From contig NC_080568.1 in the NCBI RefSeq assembly GCF_030253575.1, positions 2,807,501 through 2,871,500 of the forward strand: a DNA stretch of 64,000 nucleotides. The letters are read 5' to 3'. The notes beneath the pieces are model-generated. The model saw only the letters and a program-made list of their open reading frames with translations, ran no database searches and had not been told where the DNA came from. This DNA comes from Rhododendron vialii. Lineage: Eukaryota > Streptophyta > Magnoliopsida > Ericales > Ericaceae. Position 1 is the first letter of the stretch, and each line of letters starts with the position of its first letter. Below, piece after piece: positions 34,946-44,145 of this stretch. The position numbers and the translations under genes were made by a program.

Positions 34946-35260
34946 GGCGCTGCTATTCGCAACCCTTTATTTTCTTCCATATTCAATTACATTTTGGTAA
35001 ATGGTTGTTGAAAATCATACATAACATTTCGATAATAGTTGTTGAAAACAAGATTATATTTCGGTAACTACATGTTGAAAATATGTTCAACTTTCGGTAA
35101 ACTGCCGAACGTACATTTTCGGTAAATAGCTATTGAAAAAAATATTATATTTCGGTAATTGGATGCTGAAAATATATCTCAATTTCGGTAACTGTTGAGT
35201 ATAATTGAAAAATTTTAACGGGCTATGAAAGAAAATAAAGAGCTGCGAATAGCAGCTCCC
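34946..35260 (-). repeat. MULE-type MITE with internal repeat units, copy 2
   Basis: Ends ggcgctgctattcgcaaccc and gagctgcgaatagcagctcc. Flanking 9-mers atttataag (34937-34945) and atttatata (35261-35269) agree in the first seven bases. The interior has the same units as 16418-16740 but on the other strand: ttcggtaa and tgttgaaaa words spaced about 40 bp. Confidence 0.8.
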
Positions 35261-35553
35261 ATTTATATACTACGTAATAAGAACAGCCACACCGAGAAAC
35301 TTTTTATGTGGTGTTCCACTTTTCAAAAAAAGTACTACTTTTTGAAAAAAGAAGGTAATTTCAAACTAAAATATAATGAAAATGAAAAATATTTTTTCAA
35401 ATTTTTTTGCACCATTTAAAAGATCTTAATGAGATCTGTCAAACAAAATCCATATGGTAAAAAAATTGTTTGCGTAAACACATGATTTTTAACCTTGAAA
35501 TTACATTCTTTTTCCAAAAAAGTAATTTTTTTTTTGAAAGTGGAACACCCCTT

Positions 35554-36316
35554 AGTATACCGCAGATACCAACACTCTTGGTATCCCCTCCGGTCTATTT
35601 TTAATTTTTTGGCCATTTTATGATCATATTTAAATGATCGAATCCATTCATTTTGTAGAATTCGACGAGAACCATAATCATAATAAAAATCGTGTTCATC
35701 GGACTTTAATAAATACATGATCAACACATGTAAAAATTGCAAAAAAAACAAAATTGGGTTCCGATTCAGTGTGGTTTTGGATCGAGTTTTGGTTTTCTTC
35801 AATTTTCATATGTGCGGATCATGTATCTACAAAAATCCAATGAATACAATTTTTGTAAAGCTTAAGGCCTCGTTTGATAACGGTGATAGATGGTTAGGAT
35901 TCGTAAGGAGATGAGATTATGATTAGAATTGGTAATGAGAAGGAATTGTTAATGAGAAGGGATTGGTAATGAGTATGTTTGTTTGGGATGAAATTAGATG
36001 ATGAAATTATTAATATTGCGTTTGTTTCACATGGGATAGGATTGGATTATAGTATAAATTTCCATTTTTGCCCCCTCCCCCACCCATACAACAACACACG
36101 CACACAGGGAAAAAAAACCCAAGGAAAAAGTAAAAACAGCCACAAACGCACTACTTTCTATTGTTTCCGGTTTTCCCTACTTTACTCTCTCTCTCTCGAT
36201 CGACCCACGCCCACACCTCACCCAGTACCCATAGAAAAACCCAACCAGCGGAGATTACGACGACGACGATGTATATGACGACGAAGACAACGACCCAACC
36301 AAGCTCATAATCAAGG

Positions 36317-36351
<35 letters not shown>

Positions 36352-36804
36352 GATCTGGATCTGCACAAATACATACATATTTTGTGTGTGTGTGTGTTTT
36401 TGTGGTGGTGGTGATTTTTTGCTCCGGTGGTGGTGGTGGTGATCGAACTGTTTTTCTAGTAGCAGTTTTGTCTTTCTCCTTCATAAGACCTAGGATTGGA
36501 TTATTAATACCAAGTCCATGGGGGTATTACCAATCCCCCCTATTCCCCGCCTTTAGGAGGCTTGCTCATCCCATGGGATTCACAATCCGGAGGGATTTTG
36601 TGTTACCAAAAAAGAGATTCACAGTCCGGTGGGACTGTTAGTCCAATTCCAAGGCTGAATCTGAATAACAAACGGGGCCTAAGATTCTCACCAAACTCTA
36701 CAAAATGAACGGAATCAATCATCCAAATGTAATTGAAAAATAATTTAAAAAAAATTAAAAATAGACCGTAAAAAATACCAAAGATGTTGATATCCCTGGG
36801 GTAC
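35554..36804. mobile_element. Outer inverted-repeat element split by a later insertion
   Basis: The left part gtataccgcagatacc... cggtctatttttaatttttt ... attcattttgtaga is mirrored on the right by tctacaaaatgaacgg ... ttaaaaatagaccg ... ggtac. The arms are about 120-150 bp and are separated by the 35865-36680 element plus a short spacer, so this is an older MITE-like element interrupted by a second one. Confidence 0.6.
35865..36680. mobile_element. hAT-like element with captured 5'-gene-like cargo
   Basis: The ends aggcctcgtttgataac and gaataacaaacggggcct are imperfect inverted repeats of the CCTCGTTTG type common in hAT MITEs. Subterminal repeats of ggattgg and gggat words follow on both sides. 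The middle (about 36060-36440) has C-rich leader-like sequence, CT tracts, and a short acidic frame (DYDDDDVYDDEDNDPTKL) ending at a possible donor aag/gtctct. This looks like the 5' end of a host gene. No transposase and no clean target duplication. Confidence 0.5.
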
Positions 36805-36820
36805 AAAAAAGTTTCTCACC

Positions 36821-36859
36821 CACACCCACACACACCCACGCCCACGCCCACGCCCACGC
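36821..36859. repeat. CACCCA/CGCCCA microsatellite
   Basis: Short imperfect repeat (cacccacacccac then cgcccacgcccac) about 130 bp upstream of the F-box ATG, in the likely promoter or leader. Confidence 0.85.
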
Positions 36860-36992
36860 CATAGTGACAGGTTTTGGCATAATTGTGTCTCTAGGTTTAT
36901 ATAATTTTTTTTTTTTGATAAGTGGTTTATATAATATTGATATTGCCCTTCCTGAGATCTGTTTTCCTGGATTGGGAGGAGGGTTCAGAGGG

Positions 36993-38252
36993 ATGGCTTC
37001 CGCCGACTGGAGTTCGCTGCCGTGTGAGATCGTGCAGGCCATTGGAAATCGATTAGGTGCTATTGAAGATTTTCTCGCGATTGCAGCGGTCTGTCTTGCT
37101 TGGAGATCTGCCTTTTCCAACAAGAAGATCTGGAGTCCGTGCATTCCTAGGCTTCCCTGGTTGATGCTCCCTCAAAGCGTTGATGGCGTCGATCCCTGGT
37201 TGCAGAAGATGCCGCCACAAAGCAGCGGTGAAGGCAACCCCTCGCCCTTGGCAGCCGCCACATATTTCTTCAGTTCGGAAAGGAACAAGTTGTATATTAT
37301 CGACGTACCAGAGATTTATGGTAGGCGTTGCTTTGGATCTCAAACTGGATGGATCTTCACTGTTAATGAATGTGTCCTTGACCATGAGGCTCATCTTGTA
37401 AATCCACTAACCCGGTTACGAATCCTTCTCCCTCCCCTATCTTCCTTGAAGCCATGGTTTGCGCCAAACAATTTTGTGCGTAAAGCAATTACCTTTCACC
37501 ACCACTATTTAGACATAGTTGTTATGGCTATTTGCGGTGACATTCGCAAGTTAGCATTAGCCAGACCAGGATATTCATCTTGGGTACCAGTGGAACTGGA
37601 AACCCCGTATCCCTGTTTCGAAGATGTCGTCTGCTTTGGTGGCGATCAAATCTTTGGGGTTCGAAAGGATGGAAGTCTCGTGCTTTGTGAGATTGATGAT
37701 GATGATGATGATACTGCTACTCCTCCAAAAGCTAAGGCCGTTTCTTTTGCTCCGGCTCTTGGTCGGCAGCAGCTGCAGCGGGTAGAAGAGGTTCGGAAAA
37801 AAAAGGTTTACCTGGTGGAATCAGAGGGAGATCTGCTTCTGGTGCTACGACTTTGGAGAGATCCTCCTCGTCCTCCTCTTCTTACTCAAGAAGTAGATGT
37901 TTCCTCTTTTATCATCTTCAGGCTCAATTTCGGCACCAGAGAATGGGTCGAGTTGGAATTGGGGAATCGCACTTTATTCGTCGGCGATAGTTATTCCATG
38001 TCTTTCTCTGCAAGGCATGGTCTCCGCTGCCAACCTCACAGCATCTATTACAGTGATGATCTTCCTCATTGGAGTGGATTGCATTTTAACCGCAAAGCTC
38101 AAGCCCGACCCCAAGCCGGAGGACGAATAGTACGTGACATGGGTATATTTGATGTGGGAGATTCGACCTTCCGGTATCGTTACCTTGAAGGTGTCGATGA
38201 TGCCCGCCCCCCTTTGTTTTCACCCCCAATTTGGGTGGTTCCCAGCTTTTAA
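36993..38252 (+). CDS. F-box protein with DUF295 (KIB-like) domain
   Basis: A single exon of 419 codons. Residues about 4-45 (WSSLPCEIVQAIGNRL, FLAIAAVCLAWRSAF) form an F-box, which would bind SKP1 in an SCF ubiquitin ligase. The remainder resembles the plant DUF295/KIB beta-propeller: VNPLTRLRILLPPL, SFIIFRLNFGTREWVELELG, SIYYSDD and a PPIWVVPSF end. Between the blocks is an acidic run of aspartates near residues 235-241. I chose the ATG at 36993 because the upstream in-frame ATG at 36864 adds 43 residues with no family resemblance. DUF295 F-box genes form large fast-evolving plant families, so the substrate is unknown. The frame is intact. Nested MITEs begin nine bases after the stop. Confidence 0.88.
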   Translation: MASADWSSLPCEIVQAIGNRLGAIEDFLAIAAVCLAWRSAFSNKKIWSPCIPRLPWLMLPQSVDGVDPWLQKMPPQSSGEGNPSPLAAATYFFSSERNKLYIIDVPEIYGRRCFGSQTGWIFTVNECVLDHEAHLVNPLTRLRILLPPLSSLKPWFAPNNFVRKAITFHHHYLDIVVMAICGDIRKLALARPGYSSWVPVELETPYPCFEDVVCFGGDQIFGVRKDGSLVLCEIDDDDDDTATPPKAKAVSFAPALGRQQLQRVEEVRKKKVYLVESEGDLLLVLRLWRDPPRPPLLTQEVDVSSFIIFRLNFGTREWVELELGNRTLFVGDSYSMSFSARHGLRCQPHSIYYSDDLPHWSGLHFNRKAQARPQAGGRIVRDMGIFDVGDSTFRYRYLEGVDDARPPLFSPPIWVVPSF

Positions 38253-38260
38253 CTTAATTA

Positions 38261-38523
38261 GAGCATCTCCGGCCTCAAATTTTAAATCAAAGTTTACTCT
38301 AAAGGTTCAATTTGATATGAGCATCTCCAGTCCTTTACTCAGATTTTCTAGGGCTCCGCCGTGCACCGACACAACAATGCTCTTCACCACCGTCTGCTCG
38401 GCACCACCGTCCCCTGCTGCTGAACCCGAGAAAAATCTGAGTAAAAGAGGCCAGAGATGCTGGTAATAAATTGAGCTTATACTCAAATTTGAGTAAAAAA
38501 TTGAACAAGGGCGGGAGATGCTC
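38261..38523. repeat. Nested GAGCATCTCC MITEs abutting the F-box stop
   Basis: The outer element has ends gagcatctccggcct (38261) and gggcgggagatgctc (to 38523). Inside, 38319-38461 is a second inverted-repeat unit: agcatctccagtcctttac and gtaaaagaggccagagatgct. The inner part is GC-richer. Both would fold, and both would probably lie in the F-box 3' UTR. Confidence 0.75.
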
Positions 38524-40246
38524 TCACAAGTTAAAATCCTTTGCCTTTGATCTGCAATCTGTTAATTTTCTTAACTTAGTTATTTTTGTGAACTCATCCT
38601 GGCCCTCCACGAGCAGCTTGCTTTGTAGATACATCAGTTTTTTTCCTTCTCTTTTGTTGGTTATGGCTTGATGTTCATAGGAATGAATTTGAACTCTGGT
38701 CTTCATTTGGTTAGTTACCTTTTTTAATGTCATGTAGCTGTTATTGTTGGTGAAAAGTTTATTTCGTCTTCTTCTTTCCATTGGATTTGTGAAGAGAGCT
38801 GAGACACTGGGACTGCATTTCAAGATGCAGGTCTGAACCTTTTTATGTCAACTAGTGTAATGCATGTGCTTCGCACGTTTTCGCGTGCTCATTTGTTGAT
38901 TTGTTATTTATAAGGTTTGTTTGGTTGTCATAGTGTATTAAGATGTGAACTTAGAGGATAATATTAGTATGCTGTCACGAAATTGTATTGCCAAGCTCAA
39001 ATGCTAAGTGCTTTTGTATTAAGCTCTGAACTTAGAACATAGTATTGGCAGTTTTGTATGTGTCTTAAATTTGCAGTAGTTTGTTGGTATGCTGTGATGA
39101 TTCCATAGGTCATATTGGTTCCGAAGTGAGTTTTGAAGTTGTCAGCTACCTTTTTTTTAACCTGTGGAAGCAGGAGTAGTTTTGGAAGCACAAGCGGAAA
39201 AGTGCACAAGTAAGGCATCGAATTATGAAGAGATTACTTAAGTCGTACTGAAATGTTATTTTAAAGGCGACGAGAAGAAGTTATTTTACAGCTGTAGAAG
39301 CTGTAAGAAGCGGTGCAGGTATATAAAATTCTGAATCCTGTGCTTTGTTCTAGCATAGGAGTGCAGAATTTACAAAACGACAAAGTGCTAGAAGTTATTA
39401 AACATAGATAGTAGTGGTAAGTAGAAAAAGCTATTGCAGATTCAATAGCTTGCCCAAAAGTTTTTGTGGGTGACTTGATTCAGTCGTTTTTGATCTTGAG
39501 GCTGCGGTGTTTTTTGGGATTCTTTGATGCAGCAATTGTACCTTCCATGGTGTGACTCTTTGAAGCTTCAGTAGTTGCATTGGCTTCCATGGTAGCGGTT
39601 AAAGCTTGGACTTCTAGAGTGAATGGTTCAGTAGGTTCAGCATTTTGCATGGCAGTGGTTGGAGCTTTTGGTATTGGCGCAGATGTGTTGACCTTCGATT
39701 TCATCCAGACGCTGTTTTTTCGGGGATGGTGCTTGTGCCAGGAGATGCTGCAAGTCATCTTGGTCGTCTATGATTTCAGTTGCAGCAGCAAACATGTGGA
39801 TGCTGAAGAGGCAGAGTTCAACATCTCTTGGTGCATATTTGTAAGCGCGCAAATGGACAGCGTATTCTATTCTATCCCTGTTGCCAATTTTTCCCTAGCT
39901 GCGGTTGATAGAACACCCTATATTTTTTTTGTAATATTTTTTACCAGTGTTATAAATTATAAAAGGAGGAAGTATGTTGGGTTTGTTTTTCCCATACCTC
40001 TTGCATGTTGTTCTTTAAGTAATCTCTAGTGATTGAGAACATTGAGTCAGCTTTTTCTCCAAATGCTGTAGCAATGATGAATCCTGTGGAATCGCTCAAT
40101 TGTATTTGGAACCTGCATCTGTTATTAAAGTCAAAGGATCAAATGTGTTGAATGTCACAATTTTTTATCTTAAGAACAGATGTAGCATGTGTGAGGCACT
40201 AGCCTTGGCATTGGATGGACTCTTTCTTTGCAATAGTTGCACCAGA
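38524..40246. other. Mostly gene-free; possible minus-strand exon fragment
   Basis: Between 39480 and 39850 the minus strand has two overlapping open frames. One contains YAPRDVELCLFSIHMFAAATE and QAPSPKKQRLDEIEG; the other PRKNSVWMKSKVNTSAPIPK. They look like fragments of a host or transposon protein, but I do not recognise the family. The rest is AT-rich spacer. Confidence 0.35.
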
Positions 40247-40874
40247 AAGGAGGTAGTATGGGCTGGCAACCGTGGCCAAGTACTTTGTTTCCGACGAAGA
40301 CGGAGTCTCACTGGGGCCTTTCTTGCTTTTGCTTCAGGACAAGGTCTTCAAGGACAGCTGGTAATTCATTCATATTCATATTCATGTCCACAGTTCTTCT
40401 GCTCTATAATTTCCGAATTCTCGTACGAATTTAAAGATCTCATTTAGTTATGAACTAAATTATCTAGGTACAAACTAAAAGGGGCGGTAGCGGAAGGGGG
40501 AATCCCATTTGATAAGGTTCACGGGATGCACGCGTTCGAGTACCCAGGGAAGGATCCCAGGTTCAATGAGGTATTCAACAAGGCCATGATCAACCAATTG
40601 TGCTCAGCAAAATCTTGCAGTCCTCGTACGAGGGTTTCGAGCAAGTTCAGAAGCTTGTCGATGTTGACGGCGGTCTTGGAGTCACCCTCAACTTGATCAC
40701 TTCCAAATACCCACATATCAAGGGTGTTAATTTTGACCTTACACATGTGATCCAACATGCCCCGCCCTATCCCGGTACGATTTATGATTCATTTCTATTT
40801 GATTATTAAAAAAGTACAAGAAGCAGCTATGGTAATACAAATTCGATGCAGGAGTGGAACATGTTGGAGGGGAT
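40247..40874 (+). pseudogene. Caffeic acid O-methyltransferase (COMT) gene fragment with introns
   Basis: Three blocks align in order with plant COMT. The end of exon 1 (to 40360) reads YGLATVAKYFVSDEDGVSLG and LQDKVFKDSW. Exon 2 (40468-40774) reads [37 protein letters not shown] and, after a one-base frameshift, [20 protein letters not shown] and INFDL-type [17 protein letters not shown]. The start of exon 3 (40852-40874) reads VEHVGGD. Splice sites GT/AG and phases are kept, so this is a genomic copy, not a processed one. The SAM-binding motif DVGGG is changed to DVDGG. The N-terminal half and the catalytic C-terminus are missing. The homology stops at 40874, where another gene's exon begins. 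Confidence 0.85.
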
Positions 40875-42055
40875 AATCAGAAGATTTATCAGATGACAAT
40901 GTGGACTTTAATGAAGTTCTATCTAAACTTCGAAGGAGCAGAGGCCATAAAGTAGAATGGGAGTTTGAGGCAGACATGCTTGCAGCATTTGGTAAGGATC
41001 CTGAACTGTGCATGAAGGGCATCTGTGCTCTTTATCGGAAGCAGACTGCTGATGAAAAGATTGGCAAGTTTACGTATTATTCCAATCAGCAAGGGTTTAG
41101 CCACTGTGATGCACTCAGGTATGTATCATGTAGGTTCAATATTTTAACCATATTTATATGGGTCTCTCTAGTGGTTGTTGTCGCTGTAAAGTGTTGGGTC
41201 GCTTGGTATGAGAGGAATAGTTTTTCTTTGCTATATATTTGTAAAGCTTGTTTATAGGACTTGAACTCATCCTCACATATATCGCATGCATCCCAGAGAG
41301 AATGATGATTTTGTTATGGTTCTTTTACTAAGAATGGAGGGACTGGTTTCTCCTATTTGTGATTCGAACAGGAGTATATGTTTCCTCTCTCAGGCTAGGA
41401 GAAGAATTGTAAGTGGAGTTAAGTGATAGGAGAGCAACTTATTGATTATAACGGTACCTCGAATAATTTTGAACTGAAAAGCTGTTACCGGCGTTCTCAA
41501 AAAAAGAAAAAGAAAAGAAAAGCTGTTACTGGACTTGTGTCGGGAGTTATAGGACATGATTTCCTGCACTCTTCTCAATTTACTTTGTAGCATGTAAAAT
41601 ATGACAAGTTCACTTCACCTACCTTTCCCGTGGGTTGGATGAGATAATGCATCATTTCTGAATCTCTGATGTATCTGTATGACTGTACCCATCTTTGTTT
41701 CTCCTGGATCCCAGGTTCCTTTAGTAACTAAACCACTAGTAATTCCCAAATTTGTCATTTTACATTCTGATTGTACTTGTGGTTGCATATAGTTGTTTGA
41801 TGATTTAATGGGTTCTGTTCGTTTAGCAAATATACTTTGTAGTTGTACGTCGATTCATTCTCTTGTAGGGGAAGTATTTTGGCCAAGTTTCTTACTGAGG
41901 GAGATCCACAAGGTGATGTGAAGAAATCTGTGGAGGAGTTGCGGGAGTATGATCCCAAGGCACCAGAACTGTGCAGGACACTTGCGACTCACTACTCTAA
42001 GCAACTGTTTGCAATATACAAGAGCAAAGAAGATCCTCTTTTTCTCCTATCTTGA
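40875..42055 (+). pseudogene. Two exons of an unrecognised plant gene fused behind COMT
   Basis: An exon ending at 41118 (donor ag/gtatgt) reads LSDDNVDFNEVLSKLRRSRG, FEADMLAAFGKDPELCMKGI and GFSHCDALR. The next exon (from 41869, acceptor tgtag/ggg) continues in phase: GSILAKFLTEGDPQGDVKKS, LREYDPKAPELCRTLATHYS, KQLFAIYKSKEDPLF, then a stop at 42053-42055. The composition (charged, helical, repeated DP.(A)PELC motif) is clearly protein-coding. I do not know the family. No start codon precedes it; its reading frame overlaps the COMT fragment. It may be a broken host gene that received the COMT piece, or a co-captured fragment. Confidence 0.6.
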
Positions 42056-42197
42056 CATGGGCAGCCCTAGATTCTATGGCAAGGACAGTGGAATTTGTAG
42101 ATAGCCTGACTTTTAGGTTAGTTATAGATTTATATGCTTTGCGAGGTATGATCAAAGCTGTATATTACAGATAATATGTTAGTCCTGATGATTTTGC

Positions 42198-42650
42198 GAG
42201 GACTCTTGTCGTTAGTACACCAGAAGATATGTGCAAAAGCTAGTACAACTCATTGCTAAGTGAAGGGTACAAAAGGCCTTAGGAAGGGCATTAGCTATTA
42301 CAACGAAAAGAGAGCTACACCTATACAGCGAAAAGAGAGCTGCACCTATCATAATGTAAACCATTGCTAAGTAATACAAAAAAGACCATTAGATAGTGGA
42401 TCCAAAAGAGGACTCGTCCTTAGTACACCAGATGGATGAGTTTCCAAAAGCTAGTACAACTCCTAGTTCAGTGAAGGGTTCAAAAGGCCTTAGGAAGGGC
42501 AGTAGCTATTACAGTAAAAAGAGAGCTGCGGTTTTTAGTACCAATCATAGGTGCATTCCCGTCCGGCTTCATCGAAGATCAAAGAATTTTACTAGAATTC
42601 TAATGGAAGACAAATTGAACAAGGATATTCCAGTAGTGAAAAATTTGTAG
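42198..42650 (+). pseudogene. Duplicated terminal exon of the same unknown gene
   Basis: Two copies about 212 bp apart share ttagtacaccaga, aaaagctagtacaactc, aaaaggccttaggaagggca and aaaagagagct. The second copy (42396-42650) is open and reads DSSLVHQMDEFPKASTTPSS, KGLRKGSSYYSKKRAA, ending in a stop at 42648-42650. The first copy is decayed. The basic Ser/Lys-rich tail and location suggest a last exon of the gene whose exons end at 42055; this link is inferred. Confidence 0.45.
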
Positions 42651-42669
42651 ATTTAAATTTGTGGTTGAG

Positions 42670-42870
42670 AAGTTGTTAGGTGTTTTCGGTAGTGAATAAC
42701 TTGATGGGTTTTTTAGTAGAGTTACTGTAGCAAAAAAAAAATTTGTTGACAATTTTTTTAATGGTGTAAACAAGATGGTAAAATGCGTAAAACTTTTTGA
42801 TTAGTGGAAACGAAATGGTAAAATGCGTAAAGTTTTTAGGGTTTTTTTGTCAGTGGAAACACCCCTTTTC
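42670..42870 (-). repeat. Dispersed AT-rich repeat, copy 2
   Basis: Inverse-orientation relative of 6175-6340 (see that entry). This copy contains an extra internal duplication of aaatggtaaaatgcgtaaa. Confidence 0.6.
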
Positions 42871-43269
42871 TGAATATTGCCTAATATATAGAATTTGGGT
42901 AAGGAAAGAATTATGATTTTTTTTTTTTTTTGAAGAGATCATATTCATATAACCAGAAAATCAAGGGATTCCATCTTTGAGGCTCCATTCAGTTGTCAGG
43001 AATGTTGTACCGGAAAGTTATTCGTATTTTTTGGTATTGGCGTCATTCACTTTTATTCTTACCCTCTAATTATTTTGGCCCCACAATGGAGAAAACTTTT
43101 CCCGTAACGCAAAATCTTATGCTTTTGGCCGGATCACTTTTGCAAGAAAGTAAATCTTGCAGGAAAACTTAAAAACAAGTTTCCAACTACTTTTTTGCCA
43201 ACTGAAATACTACAAAAATTATGGAAAAGTTGATTTTTTCATTATTTTCTGTACTTTCCTGAACGTGGC

Positions 43270-43705
43270 CTAAAGAGTAACTGGACAAGTTTGGGCGGAA
43301 TACAACCCGATAAGTGTAAAACGGACTTGCTCAGGCAAGAAGAGGCAAGCCAATGCGCTATTCTATTCTTTTCTGTACAGCACCAAATAAAAGACCAGTT
43401 CTTCCCGAGAGCCCAGGTTCTAATGTCGTCAATGATTGCAGAAATTTCCCATGGGCAGGAGGAGTTTTTGCTCTTAAAACAGTTGATAAGCAGTCTGATT
43501 CAAACTCCACTTGCAAGTACCCCAGCTTCATTACTAATTTACTACTGAACAAGCTATTCTAAGTGCCCAAGCCTCAATAGAGATAGCAGATGACATCCTT
43601 CCAAAACTGAGGGAGTCCACCACTGTCTCTGGCAATGATGCCAAATGCAGCCTTGCTGCGGGAAGACAAATATGCTCCATTCACAGACGAGGAGGGAGGG
43701 AGCCA
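43270..43705 (-). pseudogene. RNase H-like (RVT_3) domain fragment
   Basis: On the minus strand, frames read RWLPPSSSVNGAYLSSRSKA, FGIIARDSGGLPQFWKD, EAWALRIACSVV and LGYLQVEFESDCLSTVLRAK in order, interrupted by at least two frame changes and stops. This is the plant non-LTR-type RNase H pattern (W.PP...vN.dga, RDs.G, EALALR, ESDs..V). It sits downstream, on the same strand, of the LINE at 44146-45840 but beyond that element's poly-A end. It is therefore a separate relic or a standalone RNase H-like gene fragment. Confidence 0.6.
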
Positions 43706-43707
43706 CC

Positions 43708-43961
43708 TAGCCTCATGGGGGAGAAAATTTTCAGTGCCAGGTGGGTACCATGTGGTGCCTGCTCGGCACATTCGAGCTGTCCGATGCGATTTTGGACGGC
43801 TTGGATTTGGAGAGAGAAAAAGGAGCGAGAAAGAGGAGGGATGGGAGGAGAGAGAGAGTTTCAATCTGAGCCGTCCAAAAGTGCATCGAATGGCTCGGAA
43901 GTGCCGAGCAAGCACCACGTTGGATATACCCGCTCGGCACTGAAAAGTTTCTTCTCCCGGG
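43708..43961. repeat. MITE with ~50-bp imperfect inverted repeats
   Basis: Left gggagaaaattttcagtgcc...gtgcctgctcggcac is mirrored by gtgccgagcaagcac...ggcactgaaaagtttcttctccc. A second inner pair is tttggacggctt and agccgtccaaaa. It lies immediately next to the RNase H-like fragment, and its long arms create overlapping artefact open frames on both strands. Confidence 0.8.
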
Positions 43962-44145
43962 GTGCTCACGAACGCCGGAAAAGAGGGCTAGCAGGTAGTC
44001 TTCGGCGGCACTACACGCTGCCTCAATAGTATCCTGGGGATGGCGGTCTATTAGTGAAGACAAATGCATTTCTCGCTTTTTAAATGGCCCAGCATAATTG
44101 GAAGATGGATCCTACCGTCTCTGGGGTTGTTTCTTTAGCCAGATT

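Noticed and set aside
36864-36992. Upstream in-frame ATG of the F-box gene
   Set aside because: The added 43 residues have no F-box family resemblance and pass through a T homopolymer; the ATG at 36993 immediately precedes the F-box.
43574-44069. Four overlapping 100-130 codon frames on both strands
   Set aside because: They are created by the inverted arms of the MITE at 43708-43961; only the RNase H-like part at the left edge is meaningful.
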